Source: Planctomycetota bacterium (GTDB taxonomy: Bacteria > Planctomycetota > UBA1135 > GCA-002686595). Taken from it: a stretch of 9,956 nucleotides of DNA. Positions 6,622 to 9,956 of this stretch are shown here, in pieces. The stretch spans positions 1 to 9,956 of the forward strand of contig SCVU01000097.1 in NCBI GenBank assembly GCA_004296785.1, given 5' to 3'. The position numbers and the translations under genes are program-made. The notes beneath the pieces were generated by a model that was given only the letters and a program-made list of their open reading frames with translations, ran no database searches and had not been told where the DNA came from. Every line of letters begins with the position of its first letter. Position 1 is the first letter of the stretch.

Positions 6622-7944
6622 CTAGGCTCGCCGCAGCCACCCCTCGATCGAACGAAGCACCCGGTTGCGGACGGGAAAGTGGGTAGCGCCGCGCTCGCTC
6701 GCGAGGCGCTGGTCGCGCCGCCGCAGCGAGGGCCCGCGCGCCGCGCGCAACAGCGCGACCATCACGAGCGCCTGGTCGTCGATCGCATGGCGAGCGCGGA
6801 CGCGCGCCGCGCCGCGTGTGCCGAGCGCAGCGAGCTCGGCCGCCGGACGGCGCAGCGCTTCGGCCATCGCGTCGGCGAGCGCGCGCGGATCGGACGGCTG
6901 GACGAGCCAGCCGGTCTGCCCGGGGACGACCAGCTCGGCGATTCCTCCGACGGCGGTCGCGATGACCGGGCGCTGCAGCGCGAACGCCTCCATGATGACG
7001 ACCGGCAGACCCTCGGAGCGGCTCGCGAGCACGAGCGCGCGCGCCGCGAGGATCTGCTCGCGCACGGCCGCGCCGCTCTGCCAGCCGAGGAACTCGACGC
7101 GCGCGCCGAGCCCGAGCTCGACGGCGAGTCGCTCCAGCGCGCCGCGCTGTGGACCGTCGCCGACGAGCGCGAGCTGGAACTCGATCCGCGCGTCGGCGAG
7201 CAGGCGCAGCGCGCGGAGCAGCACGTCGCAGCCCTTCTCCGGACCGAGGCGGGCCACGCACACGAGCCGCGCGGCCGCCGGAACGGCGCGCGCGCCAGAC
7301 TGCGCGGCGGTGAAGAACGCCGCATCGACGCCGCAGCGCACGAGGTGCAACTTGTGCGCGTGCCCGGGCGGCGCCGAACGCGCGAGCTTGCGCAGGCCGT
7401 CGTCGCACACCGCGACCGCGAACGCGGCGCGCTCGATCTTCAGCGCGAGCGCGGTCGTGCTCGCGGCCTCGAGATCGGCCGTTCCGTGCGCGGTGAAGCT
7501 GTAGCGCGGGCCGCCGAGCTCGCGACACAGGAGTGCGACCGCGGCCGGATTCGTCGAGAAGTGCGCGTGCACGTGCTCGGCGCGCGCGGCGGCGCACCAG
7601 CGCAGCAGCAGGCTCGCCTCGGCGAGGTACGCGAGGTGTCGAAGGACGCCGCTCGCGGAGCGCGGGGCGAGCGCCCAAGCCGCGCGCAATCCGCGCAGCG
7701 CGCGCCGCGGATGGCGCAGCGCGATCGCGAGCGCGGACGGCAAGAGTCCGAGCGCGCCGCGCGACAGCAACACGCGCGTGCGCGCGCGCTCCGCGAGGTC
7801 GTCCGGGTCCACGAGCGCGGCGCCGGCCGGCCGGATCGACACGCGCTCGACGAGCACGCCGGCGCGTTCGACCGCCGCGATCTCGCGGCGGATGAACGTG
7901 TGGCTCGGCTTCGGGTACTGATTGGTCAGGTAGACGACGTTCAC
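6622..7944 (-). CDS. Family 4 glycosyltransferase, exopolysaccharide type
   Basis: 440 residues, no signal peptide. The N-terminal domain starts with VVYLTNQYPKPSHTFIRREI (3-22), the opening of many exopolysaccharide GT4 enzymes of the WcaL type, and includes HVHAHFSTNPAAVALL (124-139) and YSFTAHGTADLE (148-159). The C-terminal donor domain shows RLVCVARLGPEKGCDVLLRA (226-245), LVGDGPQRGALE (260-271), and the EX7E motif Glu311...Glu319 in SRSEGLPVVIMEAF, followed by PVIATAVGGIAELVVPGQTG. This indicates a retaining transferase using a nucleotide-sugar donor; the sugar is unknown. The start is GTG at 7944, overlapping the deacetylase stop as GTGA, with GAGG (7951-7954) 6 nt upstream; no ATG gives this N-terminus. 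The last 40 or so residues, rich in Arg, extend beyond the usual domain and may contact the membrane. It lies between the deacetylase and the priming transferase in the operon. Confidence 0.93.
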   Translation of the reverse strand: MNVVYLTNQYPKPSHTFIRREIAAVERAGVLVERVSIRPAGAALVDPDDLAERARTRVLLSRGALGLLPSALAIALRHPRRALRGLRAAWALAPRSASGVLRHLAYLAEASLLLRWCAAARAEHVHAHFSTNPAAVALLCRELGGPRYSFTAHGTADLEAASTTALALKIERAAFAVAVCDDGLRKLARSAPPGHAHKLHLVRCGVDAAFFTAAQSGARAVPAAARLVCVARLGPEKGCDVLLRALRLLADARIEFQLALVGDGPQRGALERLAVELGLGARVEFLGWQSGAAVREQILAARALVLASRSEGLPVVIMEAFALQRPVIATAVGGIAELVVPGQTGWLVQPSDPRALADAMAEALRRPAAELAALGTRGAARVRARHAIDDQALVMVALLRAARGPSLRRRDQRLASERGATHFPVRNRVLRSIEGWLRRA

Positions 7945-9035
7945 GCGCGACCTCGGCTCTCCCCGCGCGAGCGGCCGTCCGCCCACCCGCGGCGCCGATA
8001 CACGTTGCACAGCTCGCGTCGGAAGGCCGTGGGCTCGAACGCGCCGCCGCTGCCGCTGACGCGCTCGGGCACGACGTCGACGCGCGGGATCGCGAACGCG
8101 TCGCCTCCGGCTCCGAACACGCCGGCGCGCGTCGTGCACGCATGCGCGTAGCCGGCGCGCGCGACGGCGGCGCCGACGCGCGCATCGGTGTCGCCGTTCG
8201 GATGGCAGAAGCCGCGCACCGGCTCGCCCAGCCACAGCTCGAGCGCGCGCTTCGAATCGACGAGCTCGCAGCGCAGTCGTTCGTCGGAGAGTCCGGGCAG
8301 GATCGGATGCGACACCGTGTGCGAACCGATCTCGTGCCCGCGCGCGCGCAGCTCGGCCACGTCCGCGACGCGCATCGCGCGAAAGCCGTCGGCGTCGGGC
8401 TCGCCGCCGACCGCGCGCGCGAGCTCGGCCAGCAGTGCCTCGCGCTCGAGCGGACCGCGTCGCTTGAGCCAGCGCGTCCAGCCCCGCGCATCGGCGTCCG
8501 GTTCCGGCAGTTCGAGCGCGCGTGGATCCCCGCAGATCCCAGCGACGACGCTGCGGCGCCGCACCGGCGCCAGCGCGCCGAAGAGCAGGACCGCGCGGTC
8601 GAACCACAGCAGCTCGCCGGCTCCCGCATCGACGAACCCGGTGGTCACGAAGAACGTCCCGCGCACGTCCGCGCGCTCGAGCTCGGGCCCGATGCACGCG
8701 CTCGCCTCGGCGTAGCCGTCGTCGAAGGTGAGCGCGACGAGCGGCCGCGCCGCGGGGCGTTCCGCGCGCTGCAGCGCGAACTCCTGCAGCGCCGCGCCGA
8801 GCGGCAGCACGCGCGCGTGCTGCGTGAGCCAGCGCAACTGGCTGCGGAACGCGTCGAGCGGCAGCGCCAGCCCGGGGAACGGGTAGCTGCGGCAGCGCTC
8901 CGCGGGGAGCACGCGGTGGTACGTCAGCACGGTCAGCCCGAGCGCGCGCTCGCGCTCGCACAGCGCCAGCCAGCCGGACACTCGCGCGGCCTGATCGGCG
9001 ACGCCGCGCAGCCGGCGCTTGAGTGCGCCCGTCAC
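7941..9035 (-). CDS. NodB-type polysaccharide deacetylase
   Basis: 364 residues with the carbohydrate esterase 4 fold (PF01522). Such enzymes remove N- or O-acetyl groups from sugars using a divalent metal. Motif 1 is LTFDDGY (102-108), supplying the catalytic-base Asp105 and metal-binding Asp106. Motif 2 is HTVSH (239-243), with His239 and His243 as metal ligands. Motif 3 lies in GFCHPNGDTD (275-284). An upstream LTVLTYHRV (34-42) is also typical. About 130 residues separate motifs 1 and 2, including LLWFDRAVLLF, an insertion common in deacetylases of exopolysaccharide loci. No signal peptide or membrane helix is seen, so it may act in the cytoplasm on lipid-linked or nucleotide-linked sugars. 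Translation starts at GTG 9035, overlapping the upstream stop as GTGA, with GGAG (9044-9047) 8 nt away. The stop overlaps the next start in the same way. The family is certain; the substrate is unknown. Confidence 0.94.
   Translation of the reverse strand: MTGALKRRLRGVADQAARVSGWLALCERERALGLTVLTYHRVLPAERCRSYPFPGLALPLDAFRSQLRWLTQHARVLPLGAALQEFALQRAERPAARPLVALTFDDGYAEASACIGPELERADVRGTFFVTTGFVDAGAGELLWFDRAVLLFGALAPVRRRSVVAGICGDPRALELPEPDADARGWTRWLKRRGPLEREALLAELARAVGGEPDADGFRAMRVADVAELRARGHEIGSHTVSHPILPGLSDERLRCELVDSKRALELWLGEPVRGFCHPNGDTDARVGAAVARAGYAHACTTRAGVFGAGGDAFAIPRVDVVPERVSGSGGAFEPTAFRRELCNVYRRRGWADGRSRGESRGRA
7951..7954 (-). promoter_or_regulatory. Shine-Dalgarno site for a GTG start
   Basis: GAGG on the minus strand precedes the GTG at 7944 by 6 nt and, with the GTGA overlap, decides the start of the family 4 glycosyltransferase. 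Confidence 0.6.
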
Positions 9036-9956
9036 GTCGAGCGCTCCGGCGCGCCGATGCCGCGCGGTCCGTCCTTGTACTCGATCCAGCGCGCGCGCCG
9101 ACCGGCGCCGCGGCGCGCTACGTACAGCCACATCCCGCAGGCCTCGGGCCACTTCGACAGCACGCACGACGCCGCGTATGCGCGCGCGTCCGCTCCGGCG
9201 CGACCGGCGCGCCGCTCGCGCACGTGCACGCGCAGGAACAGCAGCGCGTACGCGAGCAACGGGAGCAGCAGCGCCAGCGCGAGAACGACCGGATGCGCGA
9301 AGAGCAGCGCCCACGCGGCGACCGCCGCGCTGGCGAACGGAACGGCGACGGCCCAGCCGAGCGTGGACGCCGCGCGCCGCAGCCGGCGGTGCTCGGGTGC
9401 GGGCCCGTGCTTGGCGAGGAGCTCCGCGGTCGTGTGGCCGGTGCGCAGCGCGCGCCGCCACCACTGCCCCCAGCGCGACATCGCGGCGTCGTGCGCCGTC
9501 ATCTCGACGTCGAGGCGCAGGATGCGGAAGCCGCGCCGCGCCAGCCGCAGGCACAGGTCGGCCTCCTCGCCGGCGATCATCGCGGAGTCGTAACCGCCGA
9601 CGAGGCGCAGCGCGGCGCTGCGCACGAGCGCGTCGCCGCCGCAGGAGCGCGTCTCGCCGATCGGCGTGTCCCACTCGCGATCGCACAGGCGGTTGAAGAC
9701 GGACGTCTCGGGCGCGATCTCGCGGCGCCGACCGCACACGACGGCCACGTCCGCGCGCGCGCGCAGCACGCACAGCGCCGCTTCGAGCCAGCCCGCACGC
9801 AGCACGCAGTCCGCATCGACGAACTGGACCCACTCGAGGTCCCCGTGCAGCTCCTGCATGCGCTCGAAACCGGCGTTGCGCGCGCGCGCGGCCGTGAACG
9901 GCACGGACAGGTCGAGCTCGACGACGACGGCGCCCGCGGCGCGCGCGTGCTCGCGA
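9032..9956 (-). CDS. Membrane-anchored family 2 glycosyltransferase (5' end missing)
   Basis: The frame is open to the window edge, so the N-terminus lies outside; 307 residues are visible. The GTG at 9904 is internal, because the preceding residues continue the family pattern (VVVELDLSVPFTAARARNAG). GT-A fold landmarks are the metal-binding DAD in WVQFVDADC (visible residues 42-50), SCGGDALVRSAALRLVGGYD (104-123), GEEADLCLRLARRGFRI (129-145) and the membrane-facing RWGQWWRRALRTGH (161-174). Two hydrophobic helices follow (about 198-218 and 222-242), then a cytoplasmic tail. This is an inverting transferase that probably adds a sugar to a lipid-linked intermediate on the inner membrane face. 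It is the first visible gene of the leftward operon, and its stop overlaps the deacetylase start by four bases. Donor and acceptor are unknown. Confidence 0.9.
   Translation of the reverse strand, partial: REHARAAGAVVVELDLSVPFTAARARNAGFERMQELHGDLEWVQFVDADCVLRAGWLEAALCVLRARADVAVVCGRRREIAPETSVFNRLCDREWDTPIGETRSCGGDALVRSAALRLVGGYDSAMIAGEEADLCLRLARRGFRILRLDVEMTAHDAAMSRWGQWWRRALRTGHTTAELLAKHGPAPEHRRLRRAASTLGWAVAVPFASAAVAAWALLFAHPVVLALALLLPLLAYALLFLRVHVRERRAGRAGADARAYAASCVLSKWPEACGMWLYVARRGAGRRARWIEYKDGPRGIGAPERST
9044..9047 (-). promoter_or_regulatory. Shine-Dalgarno site for a GTG start
   Basis: GGAG on the minus strand lies 8 nt before the GTG at 9035 and supports that codon as the start of the deacetylase; no nearby ATG fits. 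Confidence 0.6.

Noticed and set aside
5253..9593. Long plus-strand frames opposite the glycosyltransferase operon (5253-6686, 6448-8151, 8142-9593)
   Set aside because: Their products have no motifs and extreme Arg/Ala composition, whereas the minus strand has clear families with ribosome-binding sites and coupled starts.
9902..9904. GTG at 9904 as the start of the family 2 glycosyltransferase
   Set aside because: The frame remains open to the window end and the residues before it continue the normal family pattern.
1..9956. Search for tRNA, rRNA, CRISPR, insertion sequences, attachment sites and riboswitches
   Set aside because: No transposase, terminal inverted repeat, regularly spaced repeat, tRNA-like structure or recognisable RNA element was seen on either strand by eye.

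Overview
The window reads as one piece of a very GC-rich bacterial chromosome carrying part of an exopolysaccharide or surface-glycan locus. Everything recognisable is coding, on two convergent blocks, and both blocks run off the window edges. The lineage is inferred only: extreme GC, a priming glycosyltransferase with a fused decayed GGDEF-like domain, and large secreted beta-helix proteins would suit a high-GC Planctomycetota-like bacterium. No marker gene is present to prove this.

Left block, plus strand (1-3280): two tandem paralogues of a secreted right-handed parallel beta-helix protein. The first lacks its 5' end because the window starts inside it. The second is complete, with a clear Sec signal peptide and Shine-Dalgarno sequence. 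They align from end to end at an offset of about 1.78 kb and share a characteristic C-terminal module. Their substrate is unknown; a role in binding, cleaving or epimerising a polysaccharide is the likeliest guess.

Right block, minus strand (9956 down to 3296): six genes read leftward as one probable operon with almost no spacing. In transcription order they are a membrane-anchored family 2 glycosyltransferase (5' end outside the window), a NodB-type polysaccharide deacetylase, a family 4 glycosyltransferase, a polyprenyl-phosphate sugar-1-phosphate transferase (the enzyme that primes lipid-linked glycan assembly), a second family 4-like glycosyltransferase, and an AurF-type diiron oxygenase. 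Junctions are GTGA, GTGA, a 52-nt gap, TGATG and a 13-nt overlap, so translational coupling is likely. The two blocks converge with only 15 bp between their stop codons.

Inferred working model: the sugar-phosphate transferase loads the first sugar onto the polyprenyl carrier, the three glycosyltransferases extend it, and the deacetylase frees amino groups on N-acetylated sugars. The diiron oxygenase is the unexpected member. Its predicted metal ligands are all present, and it could oxidise an amine, perhaps one exposed by the deacetylase. No flippase, polymerase, chain-length regulator or export gene is visible; these would have to lie outside the window. No RNA genes, mobile elements, CRISPR arrays or clear promoters were found.
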